Origin: Gnetum montanum
Taxonomy: Eukaryota > Streptophyta > Gnetopsida > Gnetales > Gnetaceae
Direction: 5' to 3'
Assembly (NCBI GenBank): GCA_015680685.1
Contig: MNCI01003010.1
Location: forward strand, 34,867 to 98,866
DNA: 64,000 bases
Program-made: the position numbers and the translations under genes
Shown here: positions 23,777 through 36,000 of the stretch, one piece after another
Layout of the letters: each line of letters begins with the position of its first letter
Numbering within the stretch: position 1 is the stretch's first letter
The notes under the pieces: model-generated
Database searches by the model: none
What the model saw: only the letters and a program-made list of their open reading frames with translations
Told to the model about the DNA's origin: nothing

Positions 23777-24686
23777 GATGACACCCAGAGGTGTTCATAC
23801 ACGGATGTACTTCATCATGGCAACGAGGTACCACATTGTTCCTGATGCATGTAACCAGGTTAATCAAACTGCTCTCAAGTACATTCCCAGTTCCCCAAAC
23901 ATCCCTGATTCCCTAACATGTTCTCTCTACCCTATTCATTTATATTTCCCGGATACATCCCAATCATCCCAAAACTCTAAACACATGGTTGCACACTGTA
24001 ATTCTCCAGGCAGTTGCAACACACATCACAACACATGAAATAGATACAAGCACACGAGCATAAGTATAACATTGAAATAAAGCTCTGTTCAAAAAAAATC
24101 AAAGAGAAAAATCCATCAAAAGACCCTTGACACTTCCCATACAAGCCCCAGGCGGGAAGGTACTTATCTTGGAAGAAAACACTCATGTCTCAAACAATCA
24201 TGTTGCATCCCACCACATGGCTTTGGCTGTTGGACAACGGGTTTCCTTTGACACTCAACAAGGGTCCTGTTTCTCCAAAGAATGCACCACCCCACCACGT
24301 GGCTTTGGTTGTGATAACGAGTTCTCTTAAATAAGATACAAGAGTCTCATTCCTCCAAAGGATGCACATCTCATTCCTTGGTCCCAAGTCTGCTAGGTAC
24401 TAGCTATTGATAAGTACCAACATGATATGTTCACACAAGAGCATTCCCCTTCCCATAGTTAAACAAAATCATCCCGTCATCAATCCCTAATCCCACAGTA
24501 AAAAACCTTCTCCCTATACATCTCAAAACCTCATTTCCCAATCCCATGTACTTCTGAACACAGTGCGATGACATCTGGCCAAGTTCCATAGAGCAATGCT
24601 TGATACCCAGTTGCTTGTGGTGTTTTGTACTTCTTTGTTGACGCCTCTTGGGTAGATTCCTCTAGGAATCAACAAAGAGGGGCCAA
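23777..24686 (+). other. 3' UTR, hairpin and polypurine tract, element A
   Basis: No conserved ORF: the reading frame after the ATGAC at 23778 is not kept in B or C. Near the end CTTTGTTGA (24633-24641) and TCAACAAAG (24669-24677) form a 9-bp stem. Its right arm runs into the purine tract AAAGAGGGG before the LTR. The same hairpin exists in B and C. Confidence 0.65.
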
Positions 24687-25411
24687 TGAAACACCACAAA
24701 ATTTTGGCCTAGCACTTTCAAACAAGATTCAAGCTAAGTCATGCAACCACCCAAGCATGAATACAGCATGACCAAACTTGGAGGTCTCTAAAACAACCCT
24801 TGATGGTCCACAATTCAACAAGTAGGGTCCCCCCCGGGGCCCATGGGTAGCTGCATCAACTTCTGGCATCTAGAATCAAAAGTTTCGGGCTCAAAATGCT
24901 TGGTTTTAGCTAAGTATAATTTGGCTACATTTTCAGATGTTGCTCAGCATAAGGGTCAGCGTCACCAACATTTGGAGCCTCGAAACTGAGTCAAAATAGG
25001 CAGAAATCAAGCACAGGGACCCCCCATAACCTTCACCAAGGTCCCCAGAAGGTCCCAGCCTCTAGAAAATCAAGATTTGGGCCTCAAATATGCCACTTTG
25101 ACTTAGTGATGCTGCGGGTTATTTTTTAGACACTGCTTAGCCTAAGGCTCAGCGTCACCAACCAAAATAGGGCCAAAAAGACATCCAAATCAACCCAAAT
25201 TTGGCACACAGAACCCTCATGACCCATGGCATACAGATCCACTCTGAAAATGAGTCTCACAGGTCAAAAATAGGTTCAAAATGCACTATTTTCTGGTCAT
25301 ACGCTGTTAGTGACGTTGACATTGATGCTGGATGCTGACGCTGACGTTGATGTTGATGCTAACGCTGGATGCTGATGCCAGAATAGGCTGCACACACATC
25401 AAAGCCAAATT
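24687..25411 (+). repeat. 3' LTR of element A, left part
   Basis: It begins TGAAACACCAC and matches the 5' LTR from 9183 up to about 9913, where element B interrupts it. The GACGCTGACG-type array is at 25310-25380. Confidence 0.85.
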
Positions 25412-26649
25412 TGAAACACCACAAAGTTTCGAGCTTAGTACTTCTCTAAACACGAAGCAAGTCCCTGGGACCCACAGACGACCACAGCTACATCTGGTGT
25501 CACACATGGCAACTTCGGAGATCAAAATACTTGATTTTCACTAAGTATGCAGTCTCAGCGTATACGCTCAGCGTATATGCTCAAATTCACATCCACAGCA
25601 TATACGCCTAACATCCACAGCGTACACGTCCAGCATACACGCCTCACATGTACGCTCGGCAGGTACAACAGATGTATACGCCTATCACGAAATCCCCAAA
25701 GACGGAATGGAAACAGCACTGCAAAGCAAGATTTGACATAAGGCAATGACCATCAGCGTATACGCCCCAACGTATACACCAGCATCCATCAGCGTATACG
25801 CCGGGGTGTATACGCCCAGCACATCAACGTATACGTCCGGTGTATACGCCCAGCATCCACAGCATCTACGCCCAAATTCACATATGCCCAGCACATCTAG
25901 CGTATACGCTCAGAGTCTACATTCACCAGACGCAGCGTATACGCCCAACGTATATGCCCATCAAATGTAACATATTGTACACTTGTAAATTTTACGTTTT
26001 TGCACCCGATCAATGCACCACGTGTCACCCAACCCGAGTCTGCCGTCAAAACCTGTATAAAAACCCCAATTTTTCACTAGATCCGGTCGATTGGAAAAAC
26101 ATTCAGAGCGCACCAGAGAGCAAAGACACTGAGAACCAGAGCAGAAACCTTTTACATTGGAAAACCTTGTACCTTGAGCATATAGCCTCTACGCTATGCC
26201 TACAGTGCGAACCAGCCAACAGTCATCTCTGCATCCACCAGGGCTTTTCGTCCGCCTTATGTCCCAGTCATAACTGCGTTAGACCGGTGCATTGTACTTT
26301 CATTTTGTAATGCCATTGTTACATTTTCTTCCCAAAATCGTTTAGAGTTTGCATTAATTGTTGCATGTATTTTGTTTACGCTTGTTTACGTTTACGCTCT
26401 GTTCGCACCATTTACGCTGTTTACGCTCTCATTTACGCTTGTCACACCGTTTACGTATAACCCAGCGTATAACACTTCAGTGTACGTTCGGAGAAATCCT
26501 TGTCTGATCCGCGTGTGGACCACTCAAGGTACTCTACCTTCGTTCATTCTAGTCCACCCTTAGGTGAAGGTAGGGTCTTCTGTGCGTGTCCGGTGATCCC
26601 ACGGTCTCTGTTTCCTTTCAACCGAAGACCGAGGATTTCGGATGATACA
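25412..26649 (+). repeat. 5' LTR of element B
   Basis: 1238 bp, matching 41774-42998. U3 (25555-25965) carries about twenty copies of the palindrome GCGTATACGC and near variants. A G-box CACGTG (26019-26024) and TATAAAAA (26056-26063) mark the promoter. The end GATACA is followed by the primer-binding site at 26655. Confidence 0.9.
26019..26063 (+). promoter_or_regulatory. G-box and TATA box in LTR B
   Basis: CACGTG lies 37 bases (start to start) before TATAAAAA. The same pair is kept in the 3' LTR (42368-42373 and 42405-42412). G-boxes are bound by plant bZIP and bHLH factors; their use here is inferred. Confidence 0.55.
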
Positions 26650-26654
26650 AAAAT

Positions 26655-26671
26655 TGGTGCTAGAAGGAGGG
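26655..26671 (+). other. Primer-binding site, element B
   Basis: The 17 bases are identical to the primer-binding site of element A and lie five bases behind the LTR end. Confidence 0.7.
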
Positions 26672-27316
26672 CCTTTGCCTAAAACCTTATCTGCAAGCAT
26701 CCCAGCGTTTACGTTGTTGAGCGTTTATGCTGCCGACCGTACGCCGAATCCTTTTGAAAGCCTCCCAGCGTTTACACTACTCAGTTTGAAACCCAGCCTA
26801 CAAAAAATCCAGCGTCTACGCTGTTCAACATCTAAGTTGCTCCTGTTAAACTTACCATCTACAAGGTCCCTAGCATTTACACTGTTAATCATACGCAATA
26901 TGCCTTACGCTGCAAATTCTACCTGCGCTATACAGAAGACTACTAAAGTTTACGCTGCACATTTTACGCCGTAGATACTGCCATCCATTTACGCTGTACA
27001 TTGATTTTGTCCCTGCTGTTCTGTTTACGTTGCGCCCTTTACGCCATAGACTTTGTCTATGCTACTGTCCAGTTTATACTGCATTCTATACGCTGTAACC
27101 CTGTTTTACGCTATACCCTGACGCTATATACGCTGCCTGGCGTATACACTGTACGATTTACGCTGTAGACTTGTCTACGCTAACTCTATACACTGCATAT
27201 ATATACACTGTATACGTTGTCGTTATACGTCGGTCGTTGAAGCGTATATGCTGTACGCTACAGTCACTACACTAATTTCACACCCCTATACTGTTTCATA
27301 CCCTCAACAGGTCATC
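26672..27316 (+). repeat. Leader of element B with TTTACGCTGT repeats
   Basis: Some 20-25 copies of TTTACGCTGT, TATACGCTGT and decayed forms fill 26695-27260. The flanking bases match those in B's own LTR and opposite-strand gene region rather than those of A or C. Confidence 0.75.
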
Positions 27317-30300
27317 ATGAATCCCGTAAACACCACCGCTACAACCATTCAAGTCATTGACATTGTAGGCACCATGGCAGTCCAATAGCCCGTTGTTTAA
27401 CAGCCGACAATACAACCCACAGTGGGGCCCCGTCGGTCCCTAAGGTTGTAAGGGAGAAACCCAACCTCTAACATTATAACCCAGGACCAGTACAACTTCA
27501 TATGTATGAAGATGCAAGCTGGTCTAGCCGTAGATCGAGTCGAAATAGAGGTAAAGAGGCAATACGAACTCTTCTATAGGGGGGACGCGAGTTCATCCCT
27601 TACCCGTATGATATAATCCCTATTCCAGAGCAGTACTCAGAGCTCATCATACAACTCCTCCTGCAAAGGAGCCAGTCGTTGGATTAGCCTGCAGTAGATC
27701 CCCAATCGGAAGAGGAGGATGAGTTCGCTGCCCAATCTGAACATGAAGACTCCTATCACACCCTTAGCCCACAAACACACATCAACCCCATGTTTCATCC
27801 AGGCACAGGGGAAATCATGCCCCTCCAACACCTCAGGTTCACCCAGGCACAAGCACCTCCACCAGAAACATCAGCGTTGGTTCATGTTCCTCCTATGAGC
27901 GACCCGCAAATCAACACACTCCCTCTCACTATCATTCCCGCTGCAGCTGCCAACCCATCCTCGCAAGCACCACCCCCGCACAATAACATGGGAGCAACCT
28001 TCTCACCTTGAGTGATAGGGATGCCACATGTGATACTAGCATCCACGTCCACTCACTACATCCCCCACATCCAAACGCACGGAGCCCCCTCAATCGCTGT
28101 AACCCTACAGGGAGTTCCTTCACAAAACGTGGCTGGGCAATGGGCGGCGATGGGTGTGCCATCACATCAACCCTCTCACCACAACATGCCACCCCACATG
28201 ATTCCACTGGCCAAAATTCCCCAAGTACAGCCACAACCGCAGCAACAACAACCTCTCACGTATAATGTGCCATCCCTAGTGCCACATGCTATGAACATCC
28301 CATGAGTACAACCACCAACTGCACAGCTTTCAGCCTTCCAACCTACCATTCAGTAATCCAATTTGTACACAGCACCACACCCCTAAGCTGTCGCCTCACC
28401 TAGTGCTCAAGACTGGGCGGATGCTAAAAAATTAATGCAGGAATTAACTGACAAGGTTAAATGCCTCAAAACAGCTACCGACAGAGAGTTGAAGGTAGTG
28501 GACTTTTACCACGATGATCCCATCAGCTCTTCCGTCCCACCCCTAACTTTGCCCAAAAGTATATTGTTGCCAACACTAACTAAATATAATAGGGAGACGG
28601 ACCCCAACGCTCACCTAATAACATTTAGATTAGAATGCGCGTTACTCCAGGCATGGCCCCATGCCATTTTGCGAGTGTTCCCTATGTCCCTCACTAAATA
28701 TAATAGGGAGAGTACTTGATTGGTACTGGGCCTTGCCGAGGAATTCTATATTTTCCTTGGAAGAGTTGTTACATCAGTTCGTGACCAAGTTCAAATATAA
28801 CTTGAAACTTGAGACGACATTGGATAGCCTTATACAGGTTAAACAAGCACTGCTCAAACCTGTACAAAAATTCATTCAAAGCTGGAGTGCCGCTCTCAAT
28901 GAGCTACATGAGCCAATCCCCCAGACATATCTGCTTACCATTCTAAAGGGGACGGGTAATGATTTCTTNTGCCTATAACCCCTACTAACTATACTAAACC
29001 TATTCCTACAACTGCGCCGGAATCATCATCATCACAGAACTCAACACTAAACTGTACAAGAAATTTTGAGAGGAAAGAACCCTCTCAATATACACCTCTA
29101 CCTATGAAGCCATCCCAGCTATTTGACCAACTCTTGAAGGTTGGGTTAATGAAACACAAACAGTTATCCCCTGCGGCCATCCAGAGACATGATCGGTTCT
29201 ATCAACTCATTCAGAACCCAAGCTTAGCAACACCGGATGAGCCTCCAGTGCCCAAAGGTTTTAGAATGGATTGCTTCTGCGACTATCACCAACGCAATGG
29301 GCATGACACGGATTACTGTTTCACCCTGAAGCAGGACATACAACGAATGATCGACGAAGGCCAAATCATCTTTGATGAGGCCAACCCAGTCCAACTGCAG
29401 AATCAGGCTATGGGGGTGTATAAAGACCCTTTGAACACCAAATAGGTGCCATACATTATCAACAAAATCTACTTTGATGATGAACCCAAAACACCTAACA
29501 TTAACACTATCTACCCTAAATACGAAAAACAAACACCTAACAAGCCGTTTTTAGTCCATGTTCCTCCCACTCCATCCACATCCTTGCCTCAACCACCGCG
29601 ATCCCCTCAGCAACCATATGTTATCCAAGTGCCCCTGGCCGTAGCTACATCCGACACCATGACATGCAAAAAACCATACGCCGTGTGTGTCCCTCCCACC
29701 GTTGTTACCTCAAATCCACCAACCCCTCCTACTCAGCCTGCCCCTTTTGTAGTTCGAGTACCACCCACAGTCGCAACAGTGGAGGTCCAACCTCCGCCAA
29801 AACCAACCCCCTATGTTGTTAGGACATCTGAAAGTCCTAATGATTACCAAGCCTCCACCTCACAAACGTAAGGCAAACCTAGCCCCTACGTCATTAGGAT
29901 GCTTGGCTAGCCTTCTGCCCAACCACATCTGACTGCCCAATCGCAACCCCACCCAGCTCCATATGTGGTGAAACTCCCAAGGCAACCCGAGGCTCTAAGA
30001 CCAGCTCCACCTCCACACCACACACGAGAACGCTTAGTAGATAGGCTTACGCATGAACGCGTGGAGAAAGAGCGTCAATGGTTAGCCATAGGGCCACCTA
30101 AACCCACTCCACTCAACGTCGTACCCATGACGCCATCCAACAGTCAACCAAACGCAGGTAACGAGGGTGGACCATAAAAAAAACTGATACATCTAAAACA
30201 ATGGCCCTGAGAAAAAATGACAAATCAACGAAGCATGAAATAAAACTGTTGGGCCCAATGGACCCAGTAACCACTGATAAAAATACGCCCAACAGTAGAG

Positions 30301-31296
30301 ACTTAGCAACAACTTTAACACAAGTCACGCAAGCACTCAAGCAAAAGAACACTTCACTAAGCTTGTATGACTTAGTTCTAACATCCCAGATGCATCGTGA
30401 AGCTTTGGTACGCATGCTAACGTCGATCCCAGTAAGTGAGGACTTGCCTCCAAATGAACCCTCCATTCATGCGGTGATGTACTCGCCCCAAGGAGCAACT
30501 TCCAAACCATTAAGCTTCCACAATGATAACATTAAGGTGGATAAGAAAATTGAGGAGGTAACAACAGCCCCTATGTTCATAACAATACGGGTGAACCTAT
30601 TCAAAATACATAATGTCCACGTAGACGATGGAGCTGCCACAAACGTAGTACCATACCCCATCGTTGAACAACTAGGGCTGACGAAGTTAATCAAACCAAA
30701 CGCAACTACATGTTTAAAATCATTCAGCGAGTCACATGTGATGGTCAAAGGCATAGTGACCTTAGACTTCATAGCAGGGGATCGGTTTCCCATGTCTGCT
30801 GACTTCGTAGTGGTCGATGAAATGCCAGGATTCAACCTAATATTAGGAAGACCCTGGTTGGCCCAATTGAAAGTAGTCTCATCCCCTATACACCAAGAGA
30901 TTCACCTGCCTTATGAAGGTGGTGAAATCATCATACACAGGGAAGCAGCTACACCTATTATTTCATCACACATAGACACAGACCAAGGCTCAAAGGTTAA
31001 GCTTGAAGAGCCTAGCTGAAACAACATAAATGAAAAACAACTGGTAGATGGTAAGCCTTTAAACACAGAACGTGATCCACCCAAAATAGAAATACTTGCG
31101 CCTGATATTGTACATACACTCTCTCAATTAGAGACTAACACAAAACTCACAACAAGTACTGAAATGCAAGAAAACATTGACGTGGGCTGAATTACCGTTT
31201 AACGTGATCAGCAAAGGGGACGCTGAATATAGAATCATACCCACTAACCCTGATCCCAACATTAAAAGGAAAAAAATCAAAAAATTCCTAAAATAA
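27317..31296 (+). pseudogene. gag-protease polyprotein, element B (best copy, still broken)
   Basis: The ATG at 27317 follows a CAACAG. Order: N-terminal part (frameshift near 27590), Pro/Gln-rich stretch, gag domain (about 28555-28960), sequence loss at N 28969 (about 200 bases present in A and C are missing), zinc knuckle C-x2-H-x4-H-x4-C (FCDYHQRNGHDTDYC, about 29276-29320), linker with about seven PFVVRVPPT-like repeats (29545-29975), and protease (about 30540-30960) with intact DDGA (30624-30635) and ILGRPWL. The stretch 30201-31019 is open. The frame closes at TAA 31294-31296. A small internal duplication lies at 28690-28715. Confidence 0.9.
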
Positions 31297-31299
31297 TAA

Positions 31300-31460
31300 C
31301 GTAACTATCCGGAATGACGTTAAACTACCATGTCCGCAATGACATAAAACTAGCCATGATTAGAAATGGTCAGTCAACAGAGAAACCCACCCACGTTATC
31401 TGAAATGTTCCTTGTCTACGCATGGGGCCCGAAATGGCCTTAAACTAGATCACACACTTA
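31300..31460 (+). repeat. First repeat block (post-protease), element B
   Basis: Three to five units such as CCGGAATGACGTTAAACTACCA directly behind the protease stop; shorter than in A and C. Confidence 0.7.
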
Positions 31461-32207
31461 TACTTTGTTTTCCTCTTTCATTTAGCATTATGATTTATAA
31501 TTACATCCGCACATTACACTTAAAACAAATGAAAAATAAACCAAAACATTTTACATTGTTGTGTTGTGTGTGCAATTAAACTCAAAATCAACAAAAATTT
31601 TTTTTTTATACATGCAATGCTGTACAATTATAAGTATCAACTGTTTTCGTCCATCTCAAAACTTTTTAATTTACAATTCCCGTATAAATTTGACTCAGGA
31701 AAAAAAACTAAAAATCAAGAAAAACTAAAAAAAAAAAAACTAAGCATCTGGGATGGGAGGATCGTCCCCTTTAGATCCACCGACGTCAGGGGCCCCCGCT
31801 CCACTGGGGCTAGCTTCTTAGACATCGTCACCACCTTCATCCTGAAAATACAAAATGAGACAACCAATATAAGAACAAGAGAGCATCAAAATTTCAAACA
31901 TTATTTAGCAAATCAATTTCATAATGACAAAACGCTTACCATAGGGGATCCCCCTAGGCCAAATTCCAGTCGACGAAGGATTTCCTCCTCTAAGGCACTG
32001 GCCCAATCTATCCCATCAAGGCCTAAGTCGACGTCTGCCAAGGTCTTTCCCTTGTCGACAGCCAATCAGGTAGGATGTTTCAGAGGGAATTCACCCACAG
32101 AAACTTCCCCAAAAATAGTTGTAATCAACCTGGTAGGCGACTCCATCTCGACAGTTGTGTTTTGGGCAAAAGTTTCAAAAGTAGAGTGCAGACCCAAACC
32201 CTCCACA

Positions 32208-32529
32208 NNNNNNNNNNNNNNNNNNNNNNNNNNNNNNNNNNNNNNNNNNNNNNNNNNNNNNNNNNNNNNNNNNNNNNNNNNNNNNNNNNNNNNNNNNNNN
32301 NNNNNNNNNNNNNNNNNNNNNNNNNNNNNNNNNNNNNNNNNNNNNNNNNNNNNNNNNNNNNNNNNNNNNNNNNNNNNNNNNNNNNNNNNNNNNNNNNNNN
32401 NNNNNNNNNNNNNNNNNNNNNNNNNNNNNNNNNNNNNNNNNNNNNNNNNNNNNNNNNNNNNNNNNNNNNNNNNNNNNNNNNNNNNNNNNNNNNNNNNNNN
32501 NNNNNNNNNNNNNNNNNNNNNNNNNNNNN
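32208..32529. other. Assembly gap (322 N)
   Basis: The gap falls inside exon 7 of the opposite-strand gene. In element C the matching stretch is coding with a charged, coiled-coil-like part (about 44000-44400). ORFs drawn across the N run are not real. Confidence 0.95.
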
Positions 32530-35319
32530 ACTTCTGGGGATAGTGTGGGTAAACTCTCTATGCTGATGCTCTCAGAGGGATCCCACCTCAATTTGGCACC
32601 TATGCACATGAAAAGAACAAACGTTAAGATAACATGAACAAGGTGTGAAACTCCAAAACTGCAAATGATTCAAAACATTTATACCTATTTCAGGGTGGAC
32701 CTCCTGAATTCGTTCGACAACCTCTTCAGCGATTCAGCCACAAAATCCTTCTTACTTGGCATCTTTGTCCAAGTAAATGGCTCACGGGTGCAGGATGAAC
32801 TAACCTTCACGGTCCTCTCAGGGGGAACCATCTTCATGGATATGTCTAATCACACCATCCTGGTTTCGCTGCCTTCGTCTGGAAGAAATGAAAACATGAA
32901 AATAAAATACCATAGAAATGATAACTAATGAAGCAATATAGAATAAAAATAAAAGAAAACATACCGTGCTCCTTGTCACCTTCCAGGGGATTGCCTAAGT
33001 CCATCTTTCCCTTAAGAAAGCTGCTGAACACTTGATCGATACCACCTTGGTCATCCAATGGCTCAATTTCTGTGGTGTTTTCCTTTAACTCCTTCGTTCC
33101 TCCTCCCTAATCCTTCTCCACATTTTTCTCCTCATTATTTTGCTCTGTGTTGATCTCCTCCTCCTCAGTGATCGTTTCTAAAGCCTGCTTCCTCACTTCT
33201 CAAATCAAGCCAAAGGTATTAGTGACATGTAAGCGATTGAAAAAAAAATTATGAGCAAAACGAAAACAATAAAGCAATAAGTGGGCAAAGTCTACTTACC
33301 AGACATCTTGAATTGTATGCGATTCACCCATGGCTTGCTCACATTCGAGACTTCCTCAGTTGGACGTTCGTGTCTTTTCAACTTCGATTTGGCCTAGCCC
33401 ACAGTTTCTTTGATGACCTGTTCTGCTCTTCTCGTAGTATAGGGTACGTCATCTGGCTCCAATCCCAAACTATCACATGTGTGGATTGAAGTGCCAGATG
33501 ACCCCCCTGTAGTGATAGAGATGGATTCATCAATTCCCTCTGGTGCATCTTGGGACTTGGTTGTTTCAAACAAGTGGTTGATCCACGGGCGGGATAGTTG
33601 ATCCCGATCCCGTAGAACAAACTTGTTGTCTGCGCGAACTACCAGAAACTCGACAAAGTGACGAAGGTAACTGGCAAAAAAGGCAAAGGTGAAGTGGGAT
33701 TGCACCTCGACATTCAAGCGTAATCGCACTATCTCCTTGTGCATGCCTGACAACAAAAATTGGGCCTAATTATAGTGCATGTCGGTTTCTAGGATAGTTC
33801 GCATGACATGTACAGCCTCAACCCCAAGACTCTGTACCTGGGAAAGGGATTTGGGGAATACCCATGCCCTAAACAGGGGATATAGTTCATTTACCTCCTC
33901 AACCTTTGCTTTCCCCTGCATTGGGAATCCCTTGGCACCCTTGGCCACACCTAACCAGTCCTCCAATTCACACACCGTTTGGAGCTCTTTATGAGCCCTG
34001 TCTAAAACTACACTTATGCCATCTACCGGTACCCCAAAAAAGTTTGAAAAGAATTTAGGCGAGAGATGGAAAACTACCTTCACTCCCTTAATCTGGGTGC
34101 TGTAGTAGGAGACAGACTCATTAAAGGAATCCACAATCCCGATCATTTCTGCTATCGATACATCAGGACTCGGGGTCGTGAAGAGCTCCATAAGGCTGGC
34201 ATTGTCTAAGCAATGAACAATAGATGGCGGGGCATGGTTACGCAACCATTTTTGAGCCTTAGTCACCTCCCTGAACTTCATTGACAGGGTAGTCTCAGTT
34301 CGCCCAGTTGTAACAGGGTCCCTGCCAAGAGGTACATCAACTGCAAATACAATTTGAGACTATTAGTATAACTCCCGATAGTTGAACAAACACGTTAGCA
34401 TATCCAAAAAATGTTTTCATTTACCGTTAGTTGTGGATTTGGATGTGCTTCCTAAGCCAGAGTCACGGGGGAAGATTGGTCCCCTGTTTGACCAATCTTC
34501 ATGCAGCCATCCATGAGCTTGGCACATCGTGAATGCTCTAGAGAATTGCTTGTGAAAATAAACAATCGCATCCTTTGTTTGACCCAATACGGCTCCACGA
34601 AGGGTGGGACCCATCATAAATGCCTCGAGAGCAATGCGAGCTAGAGCTAGCCCTTCATCCTCAACACATGTTCTGTCTGGGTTAACTTTAGGCCTACAAA
34701 CAAATGGATGTCAAAACCGAAACAAATACCAAACGGTGAAAAGAAACAACAAACTTAAATGGTCATACCTATCCACTCGGTACACTGTCTCAGGAGGGTT
34801 CTGGAATAGCGTGTGCGCATGTGTAGCTATGAATAGAGTGTTGTTGAGGTAGTCCAACCCTCGCGGCAACTATGCCCACACGCGTGCTAATGGAAGTGTA
34901 GACCTGGATCCACGGGTAGAACCATCCTCATTCACGAACGGCCCCTTGTCAATGTCTTCTATGAAGATCATGACACCCTCCGCAGCTCCCGGTAGCATTG
35001 CCTCAAGCACGCTCCGCGCCACCACTTCACTTACCTGCGACCAGATTGCCACTTCAAAATTATCTAGCATGAAGGCCAAGAATTCACATGCACCTTCTCT
35101 GAACCAGACCCCATTGTTGTCCACAGTCAGGTTCGAGGTAGGCTCATCAGCCTCAATGGGGCCAAACCATGTTAGCACCCCAACGAGCTCAACAACGAGG
35201 AGAAAAGGCTTAGTATCCCTGCAAGCAAACAGAATGCCATCGTGAAATTAGCCATGCATCAAAACGACATAAAAAAAAACAAAGTTCACATCGTAGATCG
35301 ACACTTAGAAAAATTTCCC

Positions 35320-36000
35320 AATTGTTCACGCTCGACGTATACGCTGCTAAACCTAGCGTATACGTTGTCAAAATTTGTTTACGCTTGGCGTACATGCTAC
35401 CTGACCCAACGTATACGCTGACAACCAATTGTTTACGCTGTCACCCGAACCTCTTACGCTCAATGTATACGCTGAAGAAACCCTCAGTGTATACGCCACA
35501 GAAGCTGTCAGCGTAAATAGTCTACGTTAGACACCGAACAGAGTTTACGCCAAAAAATAGTTTACACAAAAATAAGTCTACACTGCACCATGCTTGAAAA
35601 GAATTAACTGTTCATGCTTAGCGTATACGCTATAGAAACCCTCAGCGTATACGCCATCATAGCGTAGATCGTCTACGCTGATAAAACAGAAAATCTACGC
35701 TGACAAAACAGAGAACTTCATGCATATTATGTCGTACAACCTTCAACGTATACGCTAATACAATCGTCTATGCTTCGTGCAAGAAAAAGTGATTACACTG
35801 TGCACTGAAAATAGATTATGCTATGATAGTCTACGCTATCAAGAATTTACGCTAACTCCTTATGCTTGGTGTATATGCCAAAATATTTTACGCTCGGCGT
35901 ATACGCCGAAATCTCTAAGCTAAACTCTCTACGCTCGGCATATATGTCGAAGCCCTCTAACGAAACTGTCTACACTACGAAACATGCCCAAGCAAAAATA
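35320..36000 (-). repeat. GTATACGCT array in intron 1 of the opposite-strand gene, element B
   Basis: About 30 copies of GCGTATACGC, GTTTACGCT, GTCTACGCT and decayed forms lie between exon 2 and exon 1. They carry the same flanks as the array in B's LTR. Confidence 0.75.

Noticed and set aside
23742-24038. ORF after the 3' UTR acceptor in A as an extra gene
   Set aside because: The frame after the conserved ATGAC is not kept in B or C.
25555-25965. CRISPR-like or satellite array
   Set aside because: Units are short, palindromic and irregularly spaced within an LTR; no constant repeat and spacer pattern.
31566-32609. Long ORFs spanning the N gap
   Set aside because: Their length is produced by N translated as X.
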